Notes under the pieces: model-generated
What the model saw: the letters and a program-made list of their open reading frames with translations, nothing else
Told to the model about the DNA's origin: nothing
The model's database searches: none
Position numbers and translations under genes: made by a program
In this document: one piece after another, positions 1 through 9,437 of the stretch
How the letters are laid out: every line of letters begins with the position of its first letter
How positions within the stretch are numbered: the stretch's first letter is position 1
DNA from: Pseudomonadales bacterium
GTDB lineage: Bacteria > Pseudomonadota > Gammaproteobacteria > Pseudomonadales > UBA5518
Direction: 5' to 3'
Assembly: GCA_024234165.1 (NCBI GenBank)
Contig: JACKOP010000001.1
Location: 992,001-1,056,000, forward strand
DNA: 64,000 nucleotides

Positions 1-168
1 TGGGAAGGCGATACCGTGCACTACAACTACTCCGGCGGCATCGATGCACGCCTCACACTGGAAAAGGAAGAAGTCCTGGTCGACGTGAAACTCGGCATGC
101 TGATGCGGATGCTGAAGGGTCGTATCGAGAACGAGATCGAGGGCTATCTGGATCGCCACCTCAGCTGA
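1..168 (+). CDS. Polyhydroxyalkanoic acid system family protein (3' end)
   Basis: Only the last 55 codons are in the window; the frame is open from base 1 and ends in TGA at 166-168. The visible part begins WEGDTVHYNYSGGI and ends KLGMLMRMLKGRIENEIEGY. This is the C-terminal half pattern of the small (about 90 aa) PHA-granule-region proteins found near PHA synthase or thiolase genes. Their biochemical role is not well established. The neighbouring thiolase-like gene points the other way, so the two converge. The assignment rests on motif memory only, and the N-terminus is missing. Confidence 0.65.
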   Translation, partial: WEGDTVHYNYSGGIDARLTLEKEEVLVDVKLGMLMRMLKGRIENEIEGYLDRHLS

Positions 169-192
169 GCGCAGCCGGCGTACCCGGGACGC

Positions 193-1668
193 TCAAGCAA
201 GAACGAACTCGCGGTTGCTCACCTGCACGGTACGCCCGCAGCACTCCTCGCTCTCCAACCGCTGCATCTGGGCCGGAACGCGAGTGGTTGCGAGCGTGCG
301 GGTGTTATCCGGCAGATCGAGCACCGCCACACCGCACGCGCGCTGCCCCTCCCGGTAGACCACCGTATAGCCGCCGATGCGTGCGACTCCATCGGGTGGT
401 GCGACCACACGCTTCGGCACGGTAACGCCGGCGACTTCGTCACTGACATCGACGGACGCAAAGCCCGCCGGTCCCGGATCGCGCGACCAGACACCGAAGC
501 CCTGCTTGGTCAGATAGCCAGACACCGAACTCACCAGCCCGTTCGTGCCGCGCCCCTCGCGCAGCAGCTCCGCCATGCGCGCAGTCGCCTGCAGCACGTA
601 GTTGTTCAACGGCCCACCCGCAAACGGCATGCCTCCGGTCACGGTCCAGTCCTGCTCACGCGAAATGCCGAGTTCGGCAGCGTAGAGTTCCAACGCGATC
701 GGGAAGCAGGAATAAAGCTCGACCAGATCCAGCTCGTGCACATCGAGCCCGGAGACTTCGAGCGCACGCTGCCCGGCGATACGGGCCCCGGGCAGGCGAT
801 GCAACTGCGGACGCGCCGACAGCGCGAGCATATGGTTCGACTCACTGCTCGCACGCGGGAATATCCAGCGTTCCCGTGCAATGCCGAGAGCACTCGCTCG
901 CTGCGCCGAGCAGAACAACAGCGCCGCGGCCTGGTCGACGTTCCACGAGCTGTTGTGCAGCTTCGTGTACGGGAATGCGAGCATGGGGTTGCGCGCCGAT
1001 GCGTCGCGAATCTGCTGTGCCGGCAGGTGTTCGCGCTTCCACGCATGCGGATTGCCTGCGGCGATCTCGCTGAAACGGCTGTAGAGCGCGGCAATGCGAT
1101 CGCGATGCGCATCGGGGGTCAGGCCCTGAGCGGCACGAAACGCGCTTTCCACGACCGCGTAATACCCGACCGGCATCATGCCGAGCCCCGACTCGGTCTC
1201 GACCGGCAGCAGCAGCTCTGCAGCCGGCTCCAGCACCTCGTCGGGCGTATCCTGGTTCACGGTCTCGGCTGCGTCGACGCCGGCAATCTGCGCCTGCAAC
1301 GCCCGGAAACGTGCCTCGCCTCCGACCACGATGCCGCTGTCGATCTCGCCGGCGGCTATGCGCCGGCAGACATCGCCGATCAGGGACTGCTGCAGGATGC
1401 CGACCTTCGCACACACCGTGGTCGCAGCCCGGGCACCGACGGCGCGCGCGACCATGCGCGCCGCATCCCCATAGCGCCACATGCCCTGCGGCACACAGAT
1501 GCGTTCGGCGGTAGCCGCGAGTCCCGGACTGCCGCAATCGGCAGCGGCTGCACGCACCGCTGCAATCATCAACTGCACGGGCTCCTGCGCCATCGCCGGA
1601 TCCCGCTCCTGCTGCTGGACGGTGCCCAAACCGACGAGCACCGGCGTGCGCGGATCGATCGAATGCAT
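193..1668 (-). CDS. Thiolase-like acetyl-CoA acetyltransferase family protein
   Basis: This 491-residue protein belongs to the thiolase-like superfamily, probably the divergent group commonly named acetyl-CoA acetyltransferase. The N-terminus TPVLVGLGTVQQ matches the family opening, and the C-terminal part holds GGMPFAGGPLNNYVLQ and SSVSGYLTKQGFGVWS, typical of this subgroup. The usual reactive-cysteine block and the C-terminal C-x-G motif of biosynthetic thiolases are not obvious, so it may be a non-canonical acyl-CoA enzyme rather than a true thiolase. The ATG at 1668 is the first in frame and gives the normal family start. The Tex gene lies just upstream on the same strand, 32 bases away, so the two may be co-transcribed. 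The substrate cannot be told from sequence. Confidence 0.7.
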   Translation of the reverse strand: MHSIDPRTPVLVGLGTVQQQERDPAMAQEPVQLMIAAVRAAAADCGSPGLAATAERICVPQGMWRYGDAARMVARAVGARAATTVCAKVGILQQSLIGDVCRRIAAGEIDSGIVVGGEARFRALQAQIAGVDAAETVNQDTPDEVLEPAAELLLPVETESGLGMMPVGYYAVVESAFRAAQGLTPDAHRDRIAALYSRFSEIAAGNPHAWKREHLPAQQIRDASARNPMLAFPYTKLHNSSWNVDQAAALLFCSAQRASALGIARERWIFPRASSESNHMLALSARPQLHRLPGARIAGQRALEVSGLDVHELDLVELYSCFPIALELYAAELGISREQDWTVTGGMPFAGGPLNNYVLQATARMAELLREGRGTNGLVSSVSGYLTKQGFGVWSRDPGPAGFASVDVSDEVAGVTVPKRVVAPPDGVARIGGYTVVYREGQRACGVAVLDLPDNTRTLATTRVPAQMQRLESEECCGRTVQVSNREFVLA

Positions 1669-1700
1669 CGCAGAAATCCTCCCTTTGCCCGAAGTCGTCT

Positions 1701-4028
1701 TCAGCGGTTGCGCTTCTGCGCCGCCAACAGCAGCTCGCCAAGCGTCCCGGTACGCGGCGGCGGTTCGCTCTTGCCGCGTGAGCCAGCGTCGCGGCCGCGT
1801 TCCGGCCTCGAACCGGGCGTTGCGCTGCGTGCAGGGCGCGCCTCTTCAGCAGCCCCCGGCAGCTCGTCGTCGAGGCGCATGGTGAGTCCGATGCGCTTGC
1901 GCGCCGGATCCACCTCGAGCACCTTGACCTTCACGATATCACCGGCCTTGACCACCTCGCGCGGATCGCGCACGAAACGCCGGCTCAGCGCCGAAACGTG
2001 CACCAGCCCGTCCTGGTGCACACCGATATCGATGAATGCACCGAAGTTTGCCACGTTGGTCACCACGCCCTCGAGCACCATGCCAGGGCGCAGATCGGCC
2101 AGCGTCTCGATTCCATCGGCGAACGCGGCCGTGCGGAATGCCGGCCGTGGATCGCGACCCGGCTTCTCCAGCTCGCGCAGGATATCGCGCAGCGTCATCT
2201 CGCCGCTCTCCGCGCCGACGAAGCGCCGCAAGTCGATCGCACGCACGCGCTCGGCGTTACCGACCAGTTCGATCACCGAACATCCCTGCGTGCCCGCGAT
2301 GCGTTCGACCACCGCATACGACTCCGGATGCACCGCCGAGGCGTCGAGCGGATTGTCGCCACCCGTGATGCGCAGAAAGCCGGCACACTGCTCGAAGGTG
2401 CGCGCCCCCAGACGCGACACGGCACGCAACGCTTCGCGGCTGCGAAACGGACCGTTGCGGTCCCGGTGATCGACGATCGCCTGTGCCAGCGACCCACCGA
2501 GCCCCGAGACACGCCCGAGCAGTGCAGCCGAGGCGCTGTTCAGCTCCACACCGACGCTGTTCACACAATCCTCGACCACCGCATCGAGCCCCTTTGCAAG
2601 CCGATGCTGGTTCACGTCGTGCTGGTACTGTCCCACCCCGATCGACTTCGGCTCGATCTTGACCAGCTCGGCAAGCGGGTCCTGCAGCCTCCGTGCGATC
2701 GAGACCGCACCACGAATGCTGACGTCGATATCCGGAAATTCGCGACTTGCCAGTTCGGACGCCGAATACACCGACGCACCGGCCTCACTCACCACCACGC
2801 GCGTGAGGCCAAGTTCGGGGTGCATGCGGCACAACTCGCCGACCAGCTTCTCGGTTTCGCGCGATGCAGTGCCGTTGCCGATCGCCACCAGCTCGCTGCC
2901 GTGGCGTGCGGCAATGCGCTGCAGCACGGCCAGCGATTCCGCCCAGCGGTTCTGCGGCGCATGCGGGTAGATCGTCGTGTGCTCGAGCAGTTTGCCGGTA
3001 CCGTCGAGCGCGACCACCTTGACACCGGTGCGCAAGCCCGGATCGAGCCCGATGCAGGCACGATGGCCGGCAGGGGCCGCCAGCAGCAGATCGCGCAGAT
3101 TGGCGGCGAACACACGGATGGCCTCGGCTTCGGCCGCCTCGCGCAGCTCCGCGAGCAGATCACCGACCACGTGCAGCGACAGGCGCACACGCCACGTCCA
3201 GCGCGCCACCTCGAGCAGCCAGGCATCGGCCTTGCGACCGCGATCAGCGATGCCGGTATGTGCAGCCACCAAGCCTTCGCAGGGATGCGACGCCGCCTCG
3301 TCGATGCCGGGCAGTTCCACCGCAAGCTGCAGGATGCCTTCATTGCGACCGCGGAACATCGCCAGCGCACGATGCGAAGGCACCTTCGCCAGTCGTTCGT
3401 CGTGCACGAAATAGTCACCGAATTTCGCGCCCTCGGCCTGTTTGCCTTCAACCACCCGCGAACGCAGTTCACCGTCGCTGCGCAACAGCTCGCGCACACG
3501 CCCGACCAGCGCCGCGTCTTCGGCAAAACGCTCCATCAGGATCTGGCGGGCTCCGTCGAGCACTGCCTTCACGTCGCCGAACCCGGCTTCCGCATTCACG
3601 AACGACTGTGCCTCGAGCCGTGGATCACGTTCGGGCTCGGCGAGCAGCAGATCGGCAAGCGGTTCGATGCCCGCCTCGCGGGCGATCTGCGCCTTGCTGC
3701 GCCGCTTCGGCTTGTACGGCAGGTACAGGTCCTCGAGGCGCGCCTTGGCGTCTGCCTCGCAAATGACTTTCTCGAGCTCCGGAGTCAGCTTGCCCTGCTC
3801 TGCGATGCTCTTCAGGATCGCCTCACGCCGCTCCTCGAGTTCACGCAGATAGCCGAGGCGCTGCTCGAGCGCGCGCAACTGCACATCGTCGAGCCCGCCA
3901 GTGGCCTCCTTGCGATAGCGCGCCACGAAGGGCACCGTGGCACCGCCGTCGAGCAAGGCCACGGCCGCTGCAACCTGTTCGATACGGACGCCGAGTTCGT
4001 CCGCGATTCGCTGTTCGATGCTGTTCAT
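1701..4028 (-). CDS. tex: Tex family RNA-binding transcription accessory protein
   Basis: The 775-residue product has the full Tex architecture: an N-terminal helical region starting MNSIEQRIADELGV, a YqgF/RNase-H-like middle domain with GLDPGLRTGVKV, helix-hairpin-helix repeats (NPLD and SVGVELNSAS region) and a C-terminal S1 domain (residues about 645-720, LRPGMVLEGVVTNVANFGAFID). Tex binds nucleic acid and affects transcription in the cytoplasm. The start at 4028 was chosen over an in-frame ATG nine codons upstream because it gives the usual N-terminus and family length. After the S1 domain there is a low-complexity basic tail, common in this family. The divergent neighbour region up to 4127 is short. 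Confidence 0.93.
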   Translation of the reverse strand: MNSIEQRIADELGVRIEQVAAAVALLDGGATVPFVARYRKEATGGLDDVQLRALEQRLGYLRELEERREAILKSIAEQGKLTPELEKVICEADAKARLEDLYLPYKPKRRSKAQIAREAGIEPLADLLLAEPERDPRLEAQSFVNAEAGFGDVKAVLDGARQILMERFAEDAALVGRVRELLRSDGELRSRVVEGKQAEGAKFGDYFVHDERLAKVPSHRALAMFRGRNEGILQLAVELPGIDEAASHPCEGLVAAHTGIADRGRKADAWLLEVARWTWRVRLSLHVVGDLLAELREAAEAEAIRVFAANLRDLLLAAPAGHRACIGLDPGLRTGVKVVALDGTGKLLEHTTIYPHAPQNRWAESLAVLQRIAARHGSELVAIGNGTASRETEKLVGELCRMHPELGLTRVVVSEAGASVYSASELASREFPDIDVSIRGAVSIARRLQDPLAELVKIEPKSIGVGQYQHDVNQHRLAKGLDAVVEDCVNSVGVELNSASAALLGRVSGLGGSLAQAIVDHRDRNGPFRSREALRAVSRLGARTFEQCAGFLRITGGDNPLDASAVHPESYAVVERIAGTQGCSVIELVGNAERVRAIDLRRFVGAESGEMTLRDILRELEKPGRDPRPAFRTAAFADGIETLADLRPGMVLEGVVTNVANFGAFIDIGVHQDGLVHVSALSRRFVRDPREVVKAGDIVKVKVLEVDPARKRIGLTMRLDDELPGAAEEARPARSATPGSRPERGRDAGSRGKSEPPPRTGTLGELLLAAQKRNR

Positions 4029-4126
4029 TGCCCGTCCCCGGTTCGAGAAGGGCACGGATTATGCGCAGCCGGTCGATACGCGGCGAGACTTGTGCACAAC
4101 CGCCGATTCTGCTTGCGGCTTGCCGG

Positions 4127-5617
4127 CTATTCACCCACGCGCACGATCGCCGGCATCGCGTAGCTGCCGTCGATCAGTGGTGCCATCGGACCATAGAAAC
4201 GCGCTGCAAGCTGGAATCCTCCGCTGGCTGCAATAGGCAGCCAGTTACGCGCCTGCTCGGGGTCGGCCGGACGCTCGGCCTGCAGGTAGAACACCAGCTT
4301 GCCGCTTTCCTGGTGGTAGGTGCCCGCCTGCTGCAGATAGCTGGTCAGACTGTAGCGATCGATCGGATTGTCGATGAAGTAGCCATGCTCGTCGTAGACC
4401 GGCAGTTCCCAGAACTCGGTGACCGGCGGCAGCGCCGCCAGATCGAAGCTCAATATGTAGCGGTGGCGGCCGTCCAGCGGACGTCCTTCGCTGTCACGAA
4501 ACACGTAGGCAATGCTGTGCGACTGATAAGGCACCGGCGTTCCCCACGCAACGTCGTCGGCGCCTGCCTTGGCAACATAGTCAAGATCGTCGTGAAACAG
4601 GCTCGACTGCAGTTTCCAGCCGTTCATGTCGATCAGCGACTTCTCCATCGCGCTGCGTGCGCTGCGGCGTGCGACCGTGAAGCCCGCTTCGATCGCGGTC
4701 CTTTGCTCTTCGCTGAGACCCGCCGGATCGAAGATGAACCCCTTGCGCAAACCGAGTGGTTCGAGCTCGGCAAGCGTCGCCCGCTCGGTGACCGAATCGC
4801 TGCGCAGGGTAAGCGCCGGGTCGTTGAGCGCGAGGCTCAGCAGTTGCAGCAGGTCGACACCGCGCATCGACTTGCCGTAGTCGACGAGCTGGCGCATGCG
4901 CTCGAAATTCCGGTAGTCGCCCTTGACGATCGGCTGCTCCTCGAGCGGCGGCACGCGCCCGCCATTGCGCAGCCACAACGCGAGCGGCGCGACGCGCACG
5001 TTGTCGATCACCGCCCCGGCCGCCTGCATGTCCTGCTCGTCACGCGTGGTCACGGCCACGCGTGTGGCAAGCGAGAAGGAGTCCGACGAGGCGCGCACGA
5101 TCTCGGTGGAGCGGAAACCTGCCGGCAACGTGCCGTGCCAGTGCGGCCCAACGATCAGATAGCGTTGCGCCGCATTGCCGGTGAACTGCGATCCCACCAT
5201 GAAAAACCAGTTCGCGTACTGGTCCGCTGCCTGCACGCTCCAGTAGCGGCCGTCGTCGACGGCACCGGCTTCGACGACGATCGGATCCTGCGAGACGTCG
5301 AAGGCGCCACCCGAATAAAGCGTCGAGGCATTCACCGTGGTCGCGATGCGTACACTCGCATCAAACAACCGCTTGTTCGGTTTCACGCGATTCAGTCCGC
5401 TGAATGCCGGGTACTCCTCGAACTGCGTGTAGAGATAACGCAGCTCGTAGAAGCCCGCGATGTTCAGGCCCCAGTAGAAGGCCTGAGCGGTGAGTTCGGC
5501 GATGCGTTCGCTCGAAAGGTCCCGATCCAGCGGTGAAGCCGCAGGCGCCGCGCGCAACGGCGTCACGAACACACACAGCAGGCACAGTACGGCAGGCAGG
5601 GAGGCGTGCGGGCGCAT
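4127..5617 (-). CDS. DUF1254/DUF1214 domain-containing exported protein
   Basis: The 496-residue protein has an N-terminal signal peptide (residues about 1-24, ending near LRAAPAA), a DUF1254 domain (FYWGLNIAGFYELRYLY through DPIVVEAGAVDDGRYWS) and a C-terminal DUF1214 domain (residues about 380-470, KLVFYLQAERP region). Proteins with this pair are widespread, usually periplasmic, and of unknown biochemical function. A purine-rich stretch (GGAGA) lies about ten bases ahead of the ATG. It stands alone between tex and a short gene on the other strand. Confidence 0.82.
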   Translation of the reverse strand: MRPHASLPAVLCLLCVFVTPLRAAPAASPLDRDLSSERIAELTAQAFYWGLNIAGFYELRYLYTQFEEYPAFSGLNRVKPNKRLFDASVRIATTVNASTLYSGGAFDVSQDPIVVEAGAVDDGRYWSVQAADQYANWFFMVGSQFTGNAAQRYLIVGPHWHGTLPAGFRSTEIVRASSDSFSLATRVAVTTRDEQDMQAAGAVIDNVRVAPLALWLRNGGRVPPLEEQPIVKGDYRNFERMRQLVDYGKSMRGVDLLQLLSLALNDPALTLRSDSVTERATLAELEPLGLRKGFIFDPAGLSEEQRTAIEAGFTVARRSARSAMEKSLIDMNGWKLQSSLFHDDLDYVAKAGADDVAWGTPVPYQSHSIAYVFRDSEGRPLDGRHRYILSFDLAALPPVTEFWELPVYDEHGYFIDNPIDRYSLTSYLQQAGTYHQESGKLVFYLQAERPADPEQARNWLPIAASGGFQLAARFYGPMAPLIDGSYAMPAIVRVGE

Positions 5618-5685
5618 CGGAAGTCTCCATCGTTCTGGTCGGGTACAGGATACACGCTGATGTGCGGAATCGGAGCAACGTGCTC

Positions 5686-5940
5686 ATGTCTGCGAGTCGC
5701 TGCGTGATTCTCGACTATTGGACCGAGCCGGCAGCGATCCTGCAATGCGAGCAGAAAACGCAGACGCAGGCCGTCGCCGCCGTCATGGAACTGGAACGAC
5801 TTGCTGCGCTGCAACACGACTGGGACTGGAAACGTGCCGCCATCACGACGCGCAAAAACGACGACGGATCTCCCGGGTTCGACAACCTCATCCACTGCGG
5901 ACAATGGGAGGTCGTGGTTCCCTCGCTGATCTACGACTGA
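5686..5940 (+). CDS. Small hypothetical protein
   Basis: An 84-residue product is predicted from the ATG at 5686 (MSASRCVILDYW) to TGA at 5940. It has no signal peptide or membrane segment, and I do not recognise a family. Aromatic and acidic residues are balanced as in a folded cytoplasmic protein (HDWDWKRAAITTRKNDDG, then HCGQWEVVVPSLIYD). Two cysteines are present. It is divergent from the DUF1254 gene, and the intervening 68 bases could hold both promoters. It may be genuine, but its coding status rests on length and composition only. Confidence 0.45.
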   Translation: MSASRCVILDYWTEPAAILQCEQKTQTQAVAAVMELERLAALQHDWDWKRAAITTRKNDDGSPGFDNLIHCGQWEVVVPSLIYD

Positions 5941-6002
5941 GCGTCTGCCCACCCATCGGTCCGATCGCTCAAACCGACATCGCACCAGGGCTCACGCGCG
6001 TA

Positions 6003-6284
6003 TCAAAGCGCCCGCGTATGGTTCACATCCCAACGTTCGATGTCGCCGCCGAACTCGTTCAGGAAACGCAGTACGTGCGCCGTGCTGCCGTGGCGATCCA
6101 GTGCTTCGCGATCCTGCCAGTGCTCGAAGCACAGAAACAGCGAAGGATCTTCGCAGTCGCAGTAGAACTCGTAGCTGATGCAGCCCGGTTCAGCCAACGT
6201 CGGCGCCACCAGTGCCCGCATGGCCTCACCGATGGCACCCGCCCTTGCAGGGTTGACCTTGATGCGAACGAAAGCGGTATGCAT
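6003..6284 (-). CDS. Antibiotic biosynthesis monooxygenase (ABM)-fold protein
   Basis: The 93-residue protein MHTAFVRIKVNPARAG... has the ABM ferredoxin-like fold signature: an N-terminal beta strand, EPGCISYEFYCDCEDPS in the middle and FEHWQDREALDRHGSTAH near residues 60-75, as in YgiN-type putative quinol monooxygenases. Such proteins are small cytoplasmic oxygenases or orphan homologues. The ATG at 6284 was preferred to an upstream in-frame one because the longer version adds a non-homologous, atypical leader. It lies directly downstream of a same-strand tRNA-Arg. Confidence 0.78.
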   Translation of the reverse strand: MHTAFVRIKVNPARAGAIGEAMRALVAPTLAEPGCISYEFYCDCEDPSLFLCFEHWQDREALDRHGSTAHVLRFLNEFGGDIERWDVNHTRAL

Positions 6285-6399
6285 GGCAACGGTCTCGTTG
6301 GTTGTCACACGCGAGAACCGGCACGCTGCGACACCGCAGCGGGGAGCCGGGAATCCAGCCACCTGAGACGTCAATTCCCGCAAGCAAAGAAGAAGAAAA

Positions 6400-6476
6400 T
6401 GGCGCACCCGGAGAGATTCGAACTCCCGACCACCTGGTTCGTAGCCAGGTACTCTATCCAGCTGAGCTACGGGTGC
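6400..6476 (-). tRNA. tRNA-Arg (ACG)
   Basis: The minus strand folds as a complete 77-nt tRNA: acceptor GCACCCG paired with CGGGTGC, a D-arm beginning GCTCAGCTGGATA, an anticodon stem CCTGG/CCAGG with loop CTACGAA (anticodon ACG), a T-arm containing GTTCGAATC, discriminator G and encoded CCA. It reads Arg CGN codons. Four T residues directly follow the CCA and may help termination. Confidence 0.96.
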
Positions 6477-6729
6477 GAAGGCCGCGTACTATATTGAGGC
6501 CATCCGGCTTCGTCAACCGTCGAACATGCGTCGAACATGCAGCTCGTTTCCGTAGCCCACTCCGGTGATTAATGCCGTGATCGCGGCCATGCACACCGCT
6601 CCGTGACTGTTACACTGCGGCACGCCGGCTCACAGTCTGCCGGCGCCCTCCGTAAGCAATGACATTCTCTTCGGCCCGAGACTGACGCCCGCCAGGGCAG
6701 TGCGCCGTCGACCCCAGCAAGGACCATCC

Positions 6730-8043
<1,314 letters not shown>

Positions 8044-8071
8044 GGGCTTTGCCGCGCGCACCGCGAAGGAC

Positions 8072-9325
8072 TCAGAAGTCCAGTTGCAGTTGCACCCAGA
8101 TCTTGCGGGTGTCGACCGAAAAGCCGTCTTCCTTGTAGTCGGCGTATTTCAGCATGCCGGTCAGGTACTGGCCGAACTTGCGGGTCAGCGACACATCGAG
8201 TTCGTCGCCGTAGGATTTACCGCCGTCCTCGGCCTGGAAGTCGTGCCATACCACAGCGGCGGTGATGCCGGCGAACACGACCGAAGCCCCGGCGTAGCTG
8301 TCCTCGATACCGGCATTGGGCGTCGCGAGGAACATGTCGGCCCAGCCCTGGAACTTGTGCAAAGTCGCCAGCGGCGTGCGGAACGCACGCCCAGCCTGCG
8401 CCCTGTCGCCTTCGAGCACTTCCTGACCAAGCGTCAACGTGACTGCGCGCGGCAGTGCAAGCCCACCCTCCCACGTGTAGTAGTCAGCGCGGTAACCGAC
8501 CGGATTGTCCGCATAGTCCTCCTGACGTGCGTACTCGAGCGTATACAGCAGGTTGACCGTCTGACCCAGCGCCTGCTTGCCGCTGAAACGCAGGCCATAG
8601 GTTTCGTTCGACTGCGCCTGCGCCAGCTTCTCTTCGATATCCATCAGGTACGCGTAGGCGCTGAGTGCGCCGATCTTCCAGCCGGTATAGCTGAGATTCA
8701 GCAGATGGATGTCGGAATCCCAGTCGCCGAGCCACGCTGCCGTGGTTCCGTCGCGAGGTCCGAATACACGGTTGACGTTGGCGATGTAGGCGTAGGTGAT
8801 CGTCGTGTCCGGCAACGACTTGTTGATGAACGAACCGCCGTCGAAGGTCTGCTCGTTCTGGCGCCAGCCGACACCACCGACGAAGCGTTCGTTATCCAGC
8901 AGGATGCGCTGGCGCCCGAGCTTCAGCGTCGAGTTGCCGAAACCTGAATACGCGATCCAGGCCTGGTTGATCTCGGTTCCCTTGGGGTCACCGACGACCG
9001 AGTAATTGTTCTTCCTGTTATGGGTCGAGTTGTAGGCGTCGTCACCAATCGTGCTTATGTTCTCGACTTCGGCCTGGGCCTGCCAGCCCTCCCAGAGCTT
9101 CGTGGTGTACGTCAGACGTGATTTCAGTGTCGACGCGTGCGCGGTCCTGAGTGCGTTGTCCTGGTCCACATCTTCGTAGCGATAGCGGAAATGCAGTTTC
9201 ACTTCACCGCCACGGATTGCATCGACCAGCGTGCCGCTGGCCTCCTGCGCAAAAACCGGTGCTGCAGCACCGCCAACCACGGCCGCACAGGCCATCGCAA
9301 GCAGGCTCTTGTGTGCTTGATTCAT
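8072..9325 (-). CDS. Outer-membrane porin of the alginate-export type
   Basis: The 417-residue protein has a clear signal peptide (about 26 residues, cut after VFAQ) and ends in alternating aromatic beta strands with a terminal F (KIWVQLQLDF), the hallmark of an outer-membrane beta barrel. Internal strands such as GEVKLHFRYRYEDVDQDN and STLKLGRQRILLDNERFVGG match the alginate_export/OprB-like barrel family. The substrate is unknown. It lies 112 bases downstream of nirS on the same strand, separated by a strong hairpin, so it may be transcribed partly from the nirS promoter. That would suggest a role under denitrifying conditions, but this is inference. Confidence 0.78.
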   Translation of the reverse strand: MNQAHKSLLAMACAAVVGGAAAPVFAQEASGTLVDAIRGGEVKLHFRYRYEDVDQDNALRTAHASTLKSRLTYTTKLWEGWQAQAEVENISTIGDDAYNSTHNRKNNYSVVGDPKGTEINQAWIAYSGFGNSTLKLGRQRILLDNERFVGGVGWRQNEQTFDGGSFINKSLPDTTITYAYIANVNRVFGPRDGTTAAWLGDWDSDIHLLNLSYTGWKIGALSAYAYLMDIEEKLAQAQSNETYGLRFSGKQALGQTVNLLYTLEYARQEDYADNPVGYRADYYTWEGGLALPRAVTLTLGQEVLEGDRAQAGRAFRTPLATLHKFQGWADMFLATPNAGIEDSYAGASVVFAGITAAVVWHDFQAEDGGKSYGDELDVSLTRKFGQYLTGMLKYADYKEDGFSVDTRKIWVQLQLDF

Positions 9326-9350
9326 GGGGTTACCCCTGTATTGACATGAA

Positions 9351-9389
9351 ACTCCCCGTCCGCATTGTTCGCGACACGGACGGGGGAGT
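9351..9389 (-). terminator. Strong hairpin downstream of nirS
   Basis: The arms ACTCCCCGTCCG and CGGACGGGGGAGT pair over about 12 bp with one bulged base and a 14-nt loop. It lies 49 bases past the nirS stop codon and before the porin gene. There is no clear T-tract on the minus strand, so it may be an attenuator or an mRNA 3'-end stabiliser rather than a simple terminator. Confidence 0.5.
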
Positions 9390-9437
9390 GATGAAAGCGG
9401 GCCGTCCCTGGCCTCGTCGACAGGAATCCCGTGAGGA

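Noticed and set aside
736..4163. Long rightward open frames opposite the thiolase and tex genes
   Set aside because: They are Arg/His/Ala-rich antisense shadows with no family motifs, as expected in high-GC DNA opposite well-supported genes.
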